Of a stretch of 64,000 bases of DNA, positions 28,157-38,191 are shown piece by piece (position 1 is the first letter of the stretch; each line of letters starts with the position of its first letter). The translations under genes and the position numbers were made by a program. The stretch is from the NCBI GenBank assembly GCA_910584945.1, contig CAJUDY010000002.1:119047-183046 (forward strand), written 5' to 3'. A model generated the notes under the pieces. The model had not been told where the DNA came from. It saw only the letters and a list, made by a program, of their open reading frames with translations, and did no database searches. This stretch comes from an uncultured Lachnospiraceae bacterium. GTDB taxonomy: Bacteria; Bacillota; Clostridia; Lachnospirales; Lachnospiraceae.

Positions 28157-30817
28157 ATGAAATTTAATGGACTGACAGAACAGGAAGCGGAGGCTTCCAG
28201 AAAAAAATATGGAAGCAATGAGATTCCGGATTCGGAACCGACGACTTTCTGGGATGAATTCAAAGAGACCTTTGGAGATCCCATGATCAAGATCCTGCTG
28301 GCCATCGCGGTGCTGATGATCGTGATGTTCTTTTTTGGCTACGCGGAGATCTATGAGCCCCTGGGAACGATCGTGGCGGTGCTGATCGTGGCTTTTGTAT
28401 CGGCGAAAACCGGCGTGGCCAGCGACACCAAGTACCGGGAATTAAAGGACCGGACGAAGAAAGAGCAGTGTAAGGCATACCGGGACGGCAAAGTGACCGT
28501 CATCGACGTGGACGACGTGGTGGTGGGCGACCATGTGCTTTTGCAGTCCGGCGACAAGATTCCGGCGGACGGCGTGCTGGTATCCGGAAGTCTTCGGGTG
28601 GATAATTCCGCTCTGAACGGAGAGGCGGAGGAGTGCAAGAAGACGGCAGCGGACGAAGGCTTTGAGCTGGCGGACGAGATCACCGGCGACACCTTTGTGG
28701 ACGCTCATTCCCTGTTCCGCGGGGCAGTGGTTTTCGACGGAGAGGGTATCCTGGACGTACGAAAAGTCGGCTTAAAGACCATGATGGGCCGGATGGCGGA
28801 CGAAATGCAGGAGGATGACATTGATTCTCCTCTGAAAGTGAAGCTTTCCAAGCTGGCAGGCCAGATTTCGGTCTTCGGCTATGTGGGTGCCACAGTCATC
28901 GCGATTTTGTACTTTGCCTACTTTATCGTGTCTGCCGGCGGATTTTCTGCTTATTTTGCCATGGGTGCGGAGCAGGTGATCAAGGATATCGTGGAGGCGG
29001 TATCTCTTGCCATCGTGATCATCGTCTGTGCGGTTCCGGAAGGACTGCCGCTGATGATCTCTCTGGTGCTGATGCAGAACACCAGCAAAATGCTGGATCA
29101 CAATGTCCTGGTGAGAAAAGCCGAAGGAATCGAGACCGCAGGTTCATTGAACATTCTGTTCAGCGATAAGACTGGAACCATCACCAAAGGAAGTCTGGAA
29201 GTGGTGGAATTCTTCACGGCGGACGGACAGGTGATCCCCATTCCGGAACTTTCCGGACATACAGAGGTGAAGGAACTTCTGAATCTGGCCATCGGAAAGA
29301 ACACCCAGTCCATGTTCGACGCGGAACATCGGGTGATCGGCGGCAACGCCACGGATCAGGCGCTGATGAAATTCATCGGGGAAGAGACCTTCCGGGCACT
29401 GGAGGCGAAGAAGGAGTATCAGATTCTGGCTTCCCAGGGCTTTAATTCCATGAACAAGTTCAGTCAGGCCCGCATTGACCGCACCGGAAAGACGTTCTAC
29501 AAGGGAGCGCCGGAGCGTCTCCTCTCAAAGGCGAAAAAATATCTGGACAAAGACGGAAAGGTACAAACCATCGACAAGGCGGCGCTGGATCAGAAGATCG
29601 ACGCTCTGGCGGAGAAAGCCATGCGCGTGCTGGCCTTCGGGTATTCGGAAAAGGAGTTGGAGGAGAACACGATCCACGAGGATCTGGTGCTGATCGGTCT
29701 TGTGGCCATTCGGGATGATGTCAGACCGGAGGCAAGGGACGCCATCAAAGAAGTGAGAAACGCGGGTATCCAGGTGGTCATGATTACCGGAGACCGTCTG
29801 GAGACGGCGGTTGCCATCGCAAAGGACGCGGGACTTTTAAAAGAAGACGCCGACAGGGCTCTGACCAGCGCCCAGCTCAACGAGATGTCGGATGAGGAAG
29901 TCAAGAAGATCATTCCGCAGATCCGGGTGATCGCGCGAGCTCTTCCCACCGACAAGTCCCGGATGGTGCGTCTCTGCCAGGAGATGAATCTGGTGGTTGG
30001 CATGACCGGAGACGGCGTTAACGACTCTCCGGCTCTTAAGAGGGCGGATGTAGGCTTCGCCATGGGCAGCGGTACCGAGGCGGCCAAGGAAGCCGGCGAG
30101 ATCGTCATCCTGGACGACAACTTTAAGTCCATCAAGGACGCCATCTGGTACGGCAGGACCATCTACCACAATATTTTAAAATTCTGTAAATTCCAGCTGG
30201 TGATCAACGTGGCGGCTGTGGTGGTCAGTGCCGTCGCTCCGTTCTTTGGAGTGGAGGAACCGCTGAAAGTCACCCACCTTCTGTTCGTCAATCTGGTCAT
30301 GGACGGCCTGGGTGCCATCATGCTGGGCAACGAGCCGGCGCTTCCCGAGTATATGCAGGAGAAGCCAAGAAGAAGAGACGAGAGCATCATCAGCCGGAAG
30401 ATGGCGGTACAGATCGGCGTCATGGGCGCCTGGCTGACCATTTTGAGCTTTCTTTACCTGAAGGTTCCCTTCTTTCAGGAGGTGCTTGGAAACGAAGAGC
30501 AGCTTCTGACCGGATATTTTGTTTTGTTCATTGTCAGTGCCCTGTTCAACGGATTCAATGTGAGGGACGAGGGCTTCGGCATCTTCCGGGGACTGAATGA
30601 GAACACCGGCTTTATGAAGGTGTTCTGCATCATCATCCTGGTACAGGCGGTGATCGTCAACGCGGCTCTGGTGCCCTTTACCGCCTTTACCTGGATCGGC
30701 AACATGTTCAGCTGCGTGCCCTTTGGACTGAAGGGCTGGGCGTTGGTGATCGTGCTGGCAGCCACCATGATCCCGGTAGATCTGGTGCGCAAGTGCCTGA
30801 GCGCAAAAAGCCGTTGA
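28157..30817 (+). CDS. Calcium-translocating P-type ATPase (PMCA type)
   Basis: 886 aa, P2-type ATPase, predicted Ca2+ exporter in the cytoplasmic membrane. N-terminal cation-ATPase domain (GLTEQEAEASRKKYGSNEIP), actuator TGE-equivalent in NSALNGEAEE, membrane helix M4 with VPEGLPL (calcium ligand region), phosphorylation site FSDKTGTITKG (Asp near 343), hinge MITGDRLETA and GMTGDGVNDSPALK. About ten membrane helices; lengths match PMCA-like bacterial enzymes. The frame is open from 28103, but GAGGAGATATGTG before the ATG at 28157 sets the start. It lies 28 bases after three calcium-binding TerD genes, so a shared calcium-stress role is likely. It overlaps the HAD gene by 25 bases. Confidence 0.93.
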   Translation: MKFNGLTEQEAEASRKKYGSNEIPDSEPTTFWDEFKETFGDPMIKILLAIAVLMIVMFFFGYAEIYEPLGTIVAVLIVAFVSAKTGVASDTKYRELKDRTKKEQCKAYRDGKVTVIDVDDVVVGDHVLLQSGDKIPADGVLVSGSLRVDNSALNGEAEECKKTAADEGFELADEITGDTFVDAHSLFRGAVVFDGEGILDVRKVGLKTMMGRMADEMQEDDIDSPLKVKLSKLAGQISVFGYVGATVIAILYFAYFIVSAGGFSAYFAMGAEQVIKDIVEAVSLAIVIIVCAVPEGLPLMISLVLMQNTSKMLDHNVLVRKAEGIETAGSLNILFSDKTGTITKGSLEVVEFFTADGQVIPIPELSGHTEVKELLNLAIGKNTQSMFDAEHRVIGGNATDQALMKFIGEETFRALEAKKEYQILASQGFNSMNKFSQARIDRTGKTFYKGAPERLLSKAKKYLDKDGKVQTIDKAALDQKIDALAEKAMRVLAFGYSEKELEENTIHEDLVLIGLVAIRDDVRPEARDAIKEVRNAGIQVVMITGDRLETAVAIAKDAGLLKEDADRALTSAQLNEMSDEEVKKIIPQIRVIARALPTDKSRMVRLCQEMNLVVGMTGDGVNDSPALKRADVGFAMGSGTEAAKEAGEIVILDDNFKSIKDAIWYGRTIYHNILKFCKFQLVINVAAVVVSAVAPFFGVEEPLKVTHLLFVNLVMDGLGAIMLGNEPALPEYMQEKPRRRDESIISRKMAVQIGVMGAWLTILSFLYLKVPFFQEVLGNEEQLLTGYFVLFIVSALFNGFNVRDEGFGIFRGLNENTGFMKVFCIIILVQAVIVNAALVPFTAFTWIGNMFSCVPFGLKGWALVIVLAATMIPVDLVRKCLSAKSR

Positions 30818-31581
30818 CGGTCTTTCACGCAGATCTGGACAATACGCTGATCTATTCGGTCAGGCATGACGTGGGGGAGGAGAAGACAGGCGTGGAGGTC
30901 TATGAAGGAAGAGAGGTGTCCTTCATGACAAACCGGTCCTCCTCCCTGTTAAAAAGGGTGAAAGAACATCTGCTTTTTGTGCCGACCACCACCCGGACCG
31001 AAGAACAGTACCGGCGGATTGATCTGAAGATGGGTCCCCTGGAGTATGCGCTGGTGTGCAACGGAGGGGTGCTGCTTCACAGAGGGCAGGAAGCTGCGGC
31101 GTGGTATGAAGATTCTCTCCGGCTCATTGGTGAGAGCCGGGGAGAGCTTGTACGGGCCCGGGACCTTATGGAGAGAGATGAAGACCGGATATTTGAAGTG
31201 AGGAATATCCGGGATCTTTTTCTCTTTACCAAAAGCGGCGAGCCTTTGAAAACGGCGAAGCGCCTGAAGGAGCATCTTGACGCGTCCAGAGTACAGGTGT
31301 TCCGGAATGGAAGTAAGGTGTATGTGCTTCCGTTCGGCCTTGACAAAGGGACTGCGGTAAAGCGGTTCCGGGCTTACATAAAACCGGACCAGGTGGTCGC
31401 GGCAGGGGACAGCGAATTCGATGTTCCCATGCTTTTGGAGGCGGATCTGGCTTATGCGCCGGAGGCGCTGAAAAAGCGGTACGCTCTTGGCGGACGGATC
31501 GTGGGGATACCGGAGAGGGTAATCTTTTCAGACGGGTTGTTGGAGAAGCTCTGGGCAGAAATTCAAAAAACGGAGAAGTGA
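30793..31581 (+). CDS. HAD-superfamily phosphatase of the Ter island
   Basis: 262 aa, GTG start inside the end of the ATPase gene. HAD motif I is HADLDNTLIYS (both Asp kept), with a IIB-type cap (about 80-180), motif III Lys in GLDKGTAVKRF and motif IV VAAGDSEFDVPMLL. It resembles sucrose-phosphatase-like enzymes of TerD clusters, where a HAD phosphatase is one of the proposed biosynthetic enzymes. A TTG at 30814 overlapping the ATPase stop is an alternative start and would still keep motif I. It ends the island; glgX follows only 17 bases later with no terminator, so read-through is possible. Confidence 0.8.
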   Translation: MPERKKPLTVFHADLDNTLIYSVRHDVGEEKTGVEVYEGREVSFMTNRSSSLLKRVKEHLLFVPTTTRTEEQYRRIDLKMGPLEYALVCNGGVLLHRGQEAAAWYEDSLRLIGESRGELVRARDLMERDEDRIFEVRNIRDLFLFTKSGEPLKTAKRLKEHLDASRVQVFRNGSKVYVLPFGLDKGTAVKRFRAYIKPDQVVAAGDSEFDVPMLLEADLAYAPEALKKRYALGGRIVGIPERVIFSDGLLEKLWAEIQKTEK

Positions 31582-31598
31582 TGTAAGGGGAGAAAAAC

Positions 31599-33698
31599 AT
31601 GGAAGAGAAGAAATTTATCAGTCCGATGGGAAGCATTCATATGATTCCCATGGATGTGATCGCCGGGTTTGAGGTGCGCCCCGGCATGTATGCGCTGAAC
31701 GGGGCCATGGCGATTCCGGTGGGAGTGAACTTTACCGTGCATTCTTACGGGGCCACATCTTGTGAACTTTTGCTGTTCCACCGGGAGGAGGAAGAGCCTT
31801 ATGCGGTGCTGCCCTTTCCGGAGCACTATCGAATCGGCAATGTATATTCCATGATCGTATTCGGACTGAATATCCGGGATTTTGAGTACGCGTACCGGCT
31901 GGACGGTCCCTATGACGCATCCAAAGGGCTTTTGTTTGACAAAAACAAAGTACTGCTGGATATTTACGCCAAGGCGGTGACCGGGCAGAGCCAGTGGGGG
32001 CGGCCGAGAAAGAAGGGGACCTTCTACAAGGCAAGGGTCGTAAAGGATGATTTTGAATGGGGAAGTGATCAGAATCCTTTGATCCCCATGGAAGATCTGA
32101 TCATCTACGAGCTGCATGTGCGGGGATTCACAAGACACGGTTCCTCGGGCGTGGAGTATCCGGGCACCTTCGCGGGGCTGATGGAGAAGATTTCCTATCT
32201 GAAAGAGCTGGGAGTCAACGCCGTGGAGCTGATGCCGATCTTTGAGTTTGATGAGATGAAAGACAGCCGTATCGTGGACGGACATCAGGTGGTAGACTAC
32301 TGGGGCTATAATACGGTCAGCTTCTTTGCGCCTAACACCAGCTATACAGGGGTCACCGAATACAACCGGGAGGGAACCGAGCTGAAACGGCTGATCAAGG
32401 CCCTCAACGAGAACGGCATTGAGTGTTTTCTGGATGTGGTATTCAACCACACGGCGGAGGGCAATGAATTGGGGCCCTGCTTCTCTTTCAAAGGATTTGA
32501 CAACAATATCTACTATATGTTGACTCCGGACGGACACTACTATAACTTCAGCGGCTGCGGCAATACCCTGAACTGCAATCATCCGATTGTGCAGCAGATG
32601 ATCCTGGAGTGTCTCCGCTACTGGACCACCACCTATCATGTGGACGGCTTTCGTTTCGACCTTGCAAGCATTCTGGGGCGCAATGAAGACGGGTCGCCCA
32701 TGAGCAAACCGCCTCTTCTGCAAAGTCTCGCTTTTGATCCAATCCTGGGAGATGTGAAGCTGATCGCGGAAGCGTGGGACGCGGGAGGACTGTATCAAGT
32801 GGGAAACTTCCCCTCCTGGAACCGCTGGGCGGAGTGGAACGGGAGATACCGGGATGATCTGCGCAGTTACTTAAAGGGCGATTACGGCATGTCCCATACG
32901 GCAGCCGCAAGAATTACAGGTTCTCTTGATATGTACGGGCGGGAAGGCAGAGGATACAATGCGTCCGTGAACTTTCTGAACTGTCACGACGGCTTCACCC
33001 TCTGGGATATGTACTGCTACAATGAGAAGCATAACGAGGCCAACGGTTGGAACAATACGGACGGAAGCAACGACAACCGGAGCTGGAACTGCGGCGTGGA
33101 GGGAGAGACGGATAACGAGGAGATCCTCACGCTTCGCAGAAGGCTGGCGAAGAACGCGATGACAGTACTGATGCTGAGCCGGGGAACGCCCATGTTTCTG
33201 GCCGGTGATGAATTCTTGAACACCCAGTTCGGCAATAACAACGCCTACTGTCAGGACAACGAGATTTCCTGGCTGGACTGGGGACTCCTTGAGAAGAACC
33301 GGGATCATTTCGAATACACGAAGAATGTGATCCGGATTCGAAAGGAGCATGATGTGGTGCGCAGATACACCGGAAACTGCTCTCTTGGATTTCCGGAGAT
33401 GCAGGTGTCGGAACCGGACGAACAGACGAAGGTTCTCCGAGTGATTTACGCGGGAAGGAATCACGAGGATACGGAGGACGACGTGGTCTGCCTGGCGGTG
33501 AATGTGTTCTGGGAGGCCCAGGAAGTGAGGCTTCCGAAACTTCCTTCCTATATGAGGTGGCAGGTGGCGGCAGATACCTATGGCAATTACCTTCCCGGCG
33601 GAATTCCGGGGAAGATTCCGGTGGAACCGGCAGAGAACGGCGTCTATATCGGCCCCCGCTCGGTTCTGGTCTTAATTGCATCCAGACGCAACGGGTAA
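31599..33698 (+). CDS. glgX: Glycogen debranching enzyme (GH13, GlgX/isoamylase type)
   Basis: 699 aa. Hydrolyses alpha-1,6 branches of glycogen or limit dextrin. An N-terminal CBM48 sandwich (about 15-125; VNFTVHSYGATSCELLLF) is followed by the GH13 barrel. Catalytic Asp lies in DGFRFDLAS, Glu in LIAEAWDAGG and the third acid in NCHDGFTLWD; YELHVRGFT and DVVFNHTAEGN are also typical. The C-terminal beta domain starts near 600. Start: AAGGGGAGAAAAAC then ATG. It is followed by glgC and glgD, which have their own promoter, so degradation and synthesis genes are neighbours but separately controlled. Confidence 0.93.
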   Translation: MEEKKFISPMGSIHMIPMDVIAGFEVRPGMYALNGAMAIPVGVNFTVHSYGATSCELLLFHREEEEPYAVLPFPEHYRIGNVYSMIVFGLNIRDFEYAYRLDGPYDASKGLLFDKNKVLLDIYAKAVTGQSQWGRPRKKGTFYKARVVKDDFEWGSDQNPLIPMEDLIIYELHVRGFTRHGSSGVEYPGTFAGLMEKISYLKELGVNAVELMPIFEFDEMKDSRIVDGHQVVDYWGYNTVSFFAPNTSYTGVTEYNREGTELKRLIKALNENGIECFLDVVFNHTAEGNELGPCFSFKGFDNNIYYMLTPDGHYYNFSGCGNTLNCNHPIVQQMILECLRYWTTTYHVDGFRFDLASILGRNEDGSPMSKPPLLQSLAFDPILGDVKLIAEAWDAGGLYQVGNFPSWNRWAEWNGRYRDDLRSYLKGDYGMSHTAAARITGSLDMYGREGRGYNASVNFLNCHDGFTLWDMYCYNEKHNEANGWNNTDGSNDNRSWNCGVEGETDNEEILTLRRRLAKNAMTVLMLSRGTPMFLAGDEFLNTQFGNNNAYCQDNEISWLDWGLLEKNRDHFEYTKNVIRIRKEHDVVRRYTGNCSLGFPEMQVSEPDEQTKVLRVIYAGRNHEDTEDDVVCLAVNVFWEAQEVRLPKLPSYMRWQVAADTYGNYLPGGIPGKIPVEPAENGVYIGPRSVLVLIASRRNG

Positions 33699-33765
33699 TA
33701 ATGCACTAAAATAAACGATTAAATAAAAAATAATTATGCAATATTGCGAAAATGAGAGGAAGAAA

Positions 33766-33794
33766 TTGCATTTTTCGTCAGATAATTGTATAAT
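33766..33794 (+). promoter_or_regulatory. Promoter of glgCD
   Basis: TTGCAT (33766-33771), 17-base spacer, perfect TATAAT (33789-33794), in an A+T-rich 128-base gap; a second TATACT lies at 33796. Start expected near 33801. Confidence 0.75.
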
Positions 33795-33826
33795 TATACT
33801 ATATAAATGAAAGAGAGGACCTTTCT

Positions 33827-34963
33827 ATGAAGCAAAATAGTATGTTGGCAATGATTCTGGCAGGCGGACGGGGTTCCAGGCTGCATGATCTTACCAATAA
33901 AGTTGCGAAACCGGCTGTTTCATACGGCGGAAAGTATAAGATCATTGATTTTCCGCTCAGCAACTGTGCAAACAGCGGGATTGATGTAGTTGGCGTACTG
34001 ACACAGTACGAATCTGTTCTTCTGAACAGTTATGTGGCAGGCGGCGGAAGCTGGGGCCTTGACGCCCGTGACAGCGGTGTGTTCGTCCTTCCGCCCCGGG
34101 AGAAAGCAGACGCGAATCTGGATGTGTACCGGGGTACCGCAGACGCCATTTCTCAGAATATTGACTTTGTGGACAATTACGAGCCGGAGTATATGCTGAT
34201 CCTCTCCGGAGACCATATTTACAAGATGAACTATGCAAAGATGCTCCAGGCGCACAAGGAGAACGGCGCGGACGCAACCATCGCGGTGATCGAGGTTCCC
34301 ATGAAGGAGGCCAGCCGTTTTGGTATCATGAACACGGACCCGGAGACCGGCAGAATTGTAGAATTCGAGGAAAAACCGGCGGAGCCCAAGAGCAATCTGG
34401 CGTCCATGGGCATCTATATCTTCAACTGGAAGCTTCTGCGCAAGATGCTGGTGGCGGATATGAAGAAAGAAGAGTCCAACCATGACTTTGGAAAAGATAT
34501 CATCCCGGCACTTCTCAATGACGGCAAGAAGCTGTATGCCTACAAGTTCAAAGGCTACTGGAAAGACGTGGGAACCATCGATTCTCTGTGGGAAGCGAAT
34601 ATGGACCTTCTGGACAAGAAGAACGGCCTGGATCTGGACGACCGTACCTGGACGATCTACACGGAAGACGTTCCGACCCTTCCTCAGTACATAGCCGCAG
34701 AGGCAAAAGTCAGCCGGGCGTTCATCACCCAAGGCTGCAACGTGGAAGGCGAAGTCCGGAATTCGGTACTGTTCACCGGGGCGAAGGTGGGCCCGGGAGC
34801 AAAGGTGATCGACAGTGTTCTGATGCCGGGCGCAGTGGTGGAAGAGGGCGCCGTGGTAACAAGAGCATTAGTGGCAGATGAGGTTAAGATTGGAAGCCAG
34901 GCAGTTGTCGGAAGTGCGGACAGCGAGCATATTGAACTGGTTGCGAAAAATGTAAAGGGGTAG
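33827..34963 (+). CDS. glgC: Glucose-1-phosphate adenylyltransferase
   Basis: Makes ADP-glucose from glucose-1-phosphate and ATP, the committed step of glycogen synthesis. The 378-aa product has the nucleotidyltransferase motif [23 protein letters not shown], the site [31 protein letters not shown] and the sugar-phosphate Lys region [15 protein letters not shown]. The C-terminal 100 residues form a left-handed beta-helix ([24 protein letters not shown]). Catalytic residues look intact, unlike its partner GlgD. AGAGAGGACC precedes the ATG. It forms an operon with glgD, which starts six bases after the stop. Confidence 0.96.
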   Translation: MKQNSMLAMILAGGRGSRLHDLTNKVAKPAVSYGGKYKIIDFPLSNCANSGIDVVGVLTQYESVLLNSYVAGGGSWGLDARDSGVFVLPPREKADANLDVYRGTADAISQNIDFVDNYEPEYMLILSGDHIYKMNYAKMLQAHKENGADATIAVIEVPMKEASRFGIMNTDPETGRIVEFEEKPAEPKSNLASMGIYIFNWKLLRKMLVADMKKEESNHDFGKDIIPALLNDGKKLYAYKFKGYWKDVGTIDSLWEANMDLLDKKNGLDLDDRTWTIYTEDVPTLPQYIAAEAKVSRAFITQGCNVEGEVRNSVLFTGAKVGPGAKVIDSVLMPGAVVEEGAVVTRALVADEVKIGSQAVVGSADSEHIELVAKNVKG

Positions 34964-34969
34964 AATCAT

Positions 34970-36085
34970 ATGGCAAGAGCATTAGGAATTATAAGTTTTT
35001 CAGAAAACCATATCTGGGTGGAAGGGTTGGAAACTTATCGTTCAATCCCGGCATTCTCCTTCCTCGGCAGATATCGCGTGGTGGACTTTCCGATTTCCAA
35101 TATGTCCAACAGCGGCATTGACCGAATCCAGGTATATATCAGAAGAAAGCCGTGTTCTCTGGTAGAGCATATCGGAACCGGACGGCATTACAACATTAAC
35201 TCCAAGAGCGGTTATCTGCAGATGGTATTCGCGGACTCTCAGGAGGACAAAGACTATTACAATACTGATATCAAAGCGTATGCGGAGAATCTGGACCGTA
35301 TGGTGAAGGCAAGCAATACCCATGTGGTCATCGCTCCCGGATATATGGTGTACACCCAGGACTTCGATGAGCTTCTGAAGGTTCATGACGAGTCCGGGGC
35401 AGACGTCACCCTCCTCTATCACAAAGTGGATAACGCGAAAGAGGCGTACTTAAGCTGCGATTATCTGAATCTGAACAAGCAGAAAGGCGTGGAGTCCATC
35501 GAGCGCAACAACGGCACCACAAAGACCCGAAATATCTTTATGGATACCTATGTCATGAAGAAAGAGGTGTTCATGGATCTGGTGCAGGCCGCTCAGAAGG
35601 CGTCCTCCATGTATACCATGAAGCACATCCTCAACGACATGTGCGGCGAGCTGGATATCCGCGGCGTGGCACACAAGGGCTTTTTCGCTCCGATTGATGA
35701 TCTGAAGAGTTACTATGACGCGAACCTGTCTCTGTTAGACCCGAAGAACGTCAAGAGTCTGTTCAGCGACGAATGGCCTATCTACACCCGTACCAGCGAT
35801 TCCTGCCCGACCCAGTACTATGAGACGGCGGACGTGAAAGCATCGTTCATCTCCAACGGCTGCCAGATCGAGGGTACCGTGGAGAATTCCGTCATCGGCA
35901 GAGGCTGTGTGGTCAAGCCCGGCGCAGTGGTGAAGAACTGTGTGGTGCTGGCAGACACCGTGATCGGCAATGACGTACATATTGAAGGCCATGTGGTGGA
36001 CCGCCTCGCGAAGATCACCCGTATGAAAGAGATCATCGCAGATCCGGCGAAGCCAGGCTATGTAAAGAGGAACGATACCGTATAA
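34970..36085 (+). CDS. glgD: Glucose-1-phosphate adenylyltransferase regulatory subunit GlgD
   Basis: 371 aa, paralogue of GlgC. The N-terminal GGRGxRL loop is lost (ALGIISFSENHIWVEGLETYRS), so it is probably catalytically poor. In Firmicutes GlgD partners GlgC and alters its kinetics. FLGRYRVVDFPISNMSNSGID, YMVYTQDFDELLKVHDESGAD and the C-terminal beta-helix (SFISNGCQIEGTVENSVIGRGC) are present. Start ATG after AAAGGGGTAG. It is followed by a terminator. Confidence in subunit identity is high because of the order glgC-glgD and the degenerate loop. Confidence 0.95.
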   Translation: MARALGIISFSENHIWVEGLETYRSIPAFSFLGRYRVVDFPISNMSNSGIDRIQVYIRRKPCSLVEHIGTGRHYNINSKSGYLQMVFADSQEDKDYYNTDIKAYAENLDRMVKASNTHVVIAPGYMVYTQDFDELLKVHDESGADVTLLYHKVDNAKEAYLSCDYLNLNKQKGVESIERNNGTTKTRNIFMDTYVMKKEVFMDLVQAAQKASSMYTMKHILNDMCGELDIRGVAHKGFFAPIDDLKSYYDANLSLLDPKNVKSLFSDEWPIYTRTSDSCPTQYYETADVKASFISNGCQIEGTVENSVIGRGCVVKPGAVVKNCVVLADTVIGNDVHIEGHVVDRLAKITRMKEIIADPAKPGYVKRNDTV

Positions 36086-36100
36086 ACCTATGGATCACGA

Positions 36101-36124
36101 GGGCTCCCGCGAGGGGGCCCTTTT
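36101..36124 (+). terminator. Terminator of glgCD
   Basis: Stem GGGCTCCC / GGGGGCCC (one G-U), loop GCGA, followed by TTTT. Confidence 0.8.
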
Positions 36125-36166
36125 CATGCCTTTGGCGTCAGACGAAAATTTGTTCTGTTTTTTCTC

Positions 36167-36195
36167 TTGTTATTTTTCCATAAATTATGTATACT
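36167..36195 (+). promoter_or_regulatory. Promoter of the topoisomerase operon
   Basis: TTGTTA (36167-36172), 17-base spacer, TATACT (36190-36195). The hairpin repeat at 36214-36240 lies in the predicted leader RNA. Confidence 0.6.
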
Positions 36196-36213
36196 ATACC
36201 CTGTATGTTTGAA

Positions 36214-36240
36214 GTAATTGTGAAGGTACCAAACGGTTAC
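36214..36240 (+). repeat. Dispersed hairpin repeat, copy A (leader of the topoisomerase operon)
   Basis: GTAATTG, a 13-base loop TGAAGGTACCAAA, then CGGTTAC. It is homologous to copies at 41102 and 57955. In RNA the two differing stem positions form U-G wobbles, so the stem is kept despite substitutions. It sits 12-15 bases before the AAAAGGAG site of the downstream gene. Confidence 0.6.
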
Positions 36241-36262
36241 GGTTGAAAAGGAGCAGGATATT

Positions 36263-38182
36263 ATGGCAAACAACACCTATGATGCGGACAGCATTGCTGT
36301 CCTAGAGGGCCTGGAAGCGGTGCGCAAGCGTCCCGGTATGTACATCGGAAGTGTATCGACAAAGGGATTGAATCACCTGATCTATGAGATCGTGGATAAT
36401 TCGGTAGATGAGCATCTGGCGGGTTTTTGCAGTCAGATTGAAGTATATTTGGAAAAGGACGGTTCCTGTACCGTCAGCGACAACGGGCGGGGAATTCCGG
36501 TGGGGATGCACGCCAAAGGAATGTCCGCGGAGCGGCTGGTCTTTACGACGCTGCACGCCGGGGGCAAGTTCGACGACTCGGTTTATAAGACCAGCGGAGG
36601 GCTTCACGGGGTGGGCTCTTCTGTGGTCAACGCCCTGTCCGCCTGCCTGGACATCGAGGTGTCCCGGGACGGGTATATCCACCATGACCACTACGAACGG
36701 GGCAATCCTACGGTGGAGCTGATCAAAGGCCTTCTGCCCACCATAGGCAGGACCAAAAGGACCGGCACGAAGATCAACTTTCTGCCGGACCCGGAGATCT
36801 TTGAGAAGACCCGCTTTAAAGCGGAAGAAGTCAAAAGCCGGATGCACGAGACGGCTTATCTGAATCCAGAGCTGACCATTGTCTTCGAGGACCGCCGGGG
36901 CGCCCAGGTGGAGCATATGGAATTTCATGAGCCGGACGGGCTGGTGGGCTTTGTAAAGGACCTGAACCGTTCCCAGGAGACCATCCACGACGTGGTGTAC
37001 TTTAAGGGAGAGAGCGAAGGCATCACGGTGGAGTGCGCCTTCCAGTACATCAATGAATTTCATGAAAATGTACTGGGCTTCTGCAACAATATCTATAATG
37101 CGGAGGGCGGGATGCACATCACCGGCTTCAAGACCGTATTTACCTCGGTAATCAACAGCTATGCCAGAGAGCTGGGAATCTTAAAGGAGAAGGACACGAA
37201 TTTTACCGGAGCCGACGTGCGCAACGGCATGACGGCGGTCCTCTCTATCAAGCATCCGGACCCTCGGTTCGAGGGACAGACCAAGACCAAGCTGGACAAT
37301 CAGGACGCATCCAAAGCCACGTCCAAAGTGACCGGCGACGAGATCCAGCGGTATTTTGACCGGAATCTGGAGGTCTTAAAGGCCGTCATCGGCTGTGCGG
37401 AGAAGGCGGCGAAAATCCGTAAAAGCGAGGAGAAGGCCAAGACGAACCTTCTGACCAAACAGAAGTTCTCTTTTGATTCCAACGGAAAGCTGGCCAACTG
37501 TGAAAGCAGAGATAATTCGAAATGTGAAATCTTTATCGTGGAGGGAGACTCCGCCGGGGGGTCTGCCAAGACTGCCAGAAATCGGGCATATCAGGCGATC
37601 CTTCCCATTCGAGGCAAGATCCTCAATGTGGAGAAGGCCAGCATTGACAAGGTATTGGCCAACGCGGAGATCAAGACGATGATCAACGCTTTTGGATGCG
37701 GCTTTTCCGAGGGCTACGGCAATGATTTTGATATCACAAAGCTTCGGTATGACAAGATCATCATTATGGCGGATGCTGATGTGGACGGCGCCCATATCAG
37801 CACCCTGCTTCTGACCCTGTTCTACCGGTTTATGCCGGAGCTGATCTACGAGGGGCATGTGTATATTGCCATGCCGCCCCTCTATAAAGCCATGCCTTCC
37901 CGGGGAAAAGAAGAATATCTCTATGATGACAAGGCGCTGGAGCGCTACCGGAAGAAGCATACGGGGCCCTTTACCCTGCAGAGGTATAAAGGTCTGGGAG
38001 AGATGGACTCGGATCAGCTCTGGGAGACCACCATGGACCCGGACCGCCGGAGGCTTCGGCAGGTGGAGATCGAGGACGCCAGACTGGCTTCCTCGGTGAC
38101 GGAGATGCTGATGGGCACGGAAGTGCCGCCCCGGCGTCAGTTTATTTATGAAAATGCGGTGGACGCGGAGCTGGATGTCTAG
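36263..38182 (+). CDS. Type IIA topoisomerase subunit B (ParE/GyrB-like)
   Basis: 639 aa, ATPase and Toprim subunit. The GHKL ATPase (LEAVRKRPGMYIGS; SDNGRGIPVG; GLHGVGSSVVNALS), transducer with QTKTKLDN and Toprim acids (FIVEGDSAGGS; IIMADADVDGAHI) are complete, with the closing RYKGLGEMDSDQLWETTM. It pairs with the A subunit 9 bases downstream. In Lachnospiraceae such a pair away from dnaA is often a second, topoisomerase IV-like enzyme; the partner's tail supports that. Database pipelines frequently call it gyrB, so no symbol is given. AAAAGGAGCAGG precedes the ATG. Confidence 0.9.
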   Translation: MANNTYDADSIAVLEGLEAVRKRPGMYIGSVSTKGLNHLIYEIVDNSVDEHLAGFCSQIEVYLEKDGSCTVSDNGRGIPVGMHAKGMSAERLVFTTLHAGGKFDDSVYKTSGGLHGVGSSVVNALSACLDIEVSRDGYIHHDHYERGNPTVELIKGLLPTIGRTKRTGTKINFLPDPEIFEKTRFKAEEVKSRMHETAYLNPELTIVFEDRRGAQVEHMEFHEPDGLVGFVKDLNRSQETIHDVVYFKGESEGITVECAFQYINEFHENVLGFCNNIYNAEGGMHITGFKTVFTSVINSYARELGILKEKDTNFTGADVRNGMTAVLSIKHPDPRFEGQTKTKLDNQDASKATSKVTGDEIQRYFDRNLEVLKAVIGCAEKAAKIRKSEEKAKTNLLTKQKFSFDSNGKLANCESRDNSKCEIFIVEGDSAGGSAKTARNRAYQAILPIRGKILNVEKASIDKVLANAEIKTMINAFGCGFSEGYGNDFDITKLRYDKIIIMADADVDGAHISTLLLTLFYRFMPELIYEGHVYIAMPPLYKAMPSRGKEEYLYDDKALERYRKKHTGPFTLQRYKGLGEMDSDQLWETTMDPDRRRLRQVEIEDARLASSVTEMLMGTEVPPRRQFIYENAVDAELDV

Positions 38183-38191
38183 GAGGGACCC

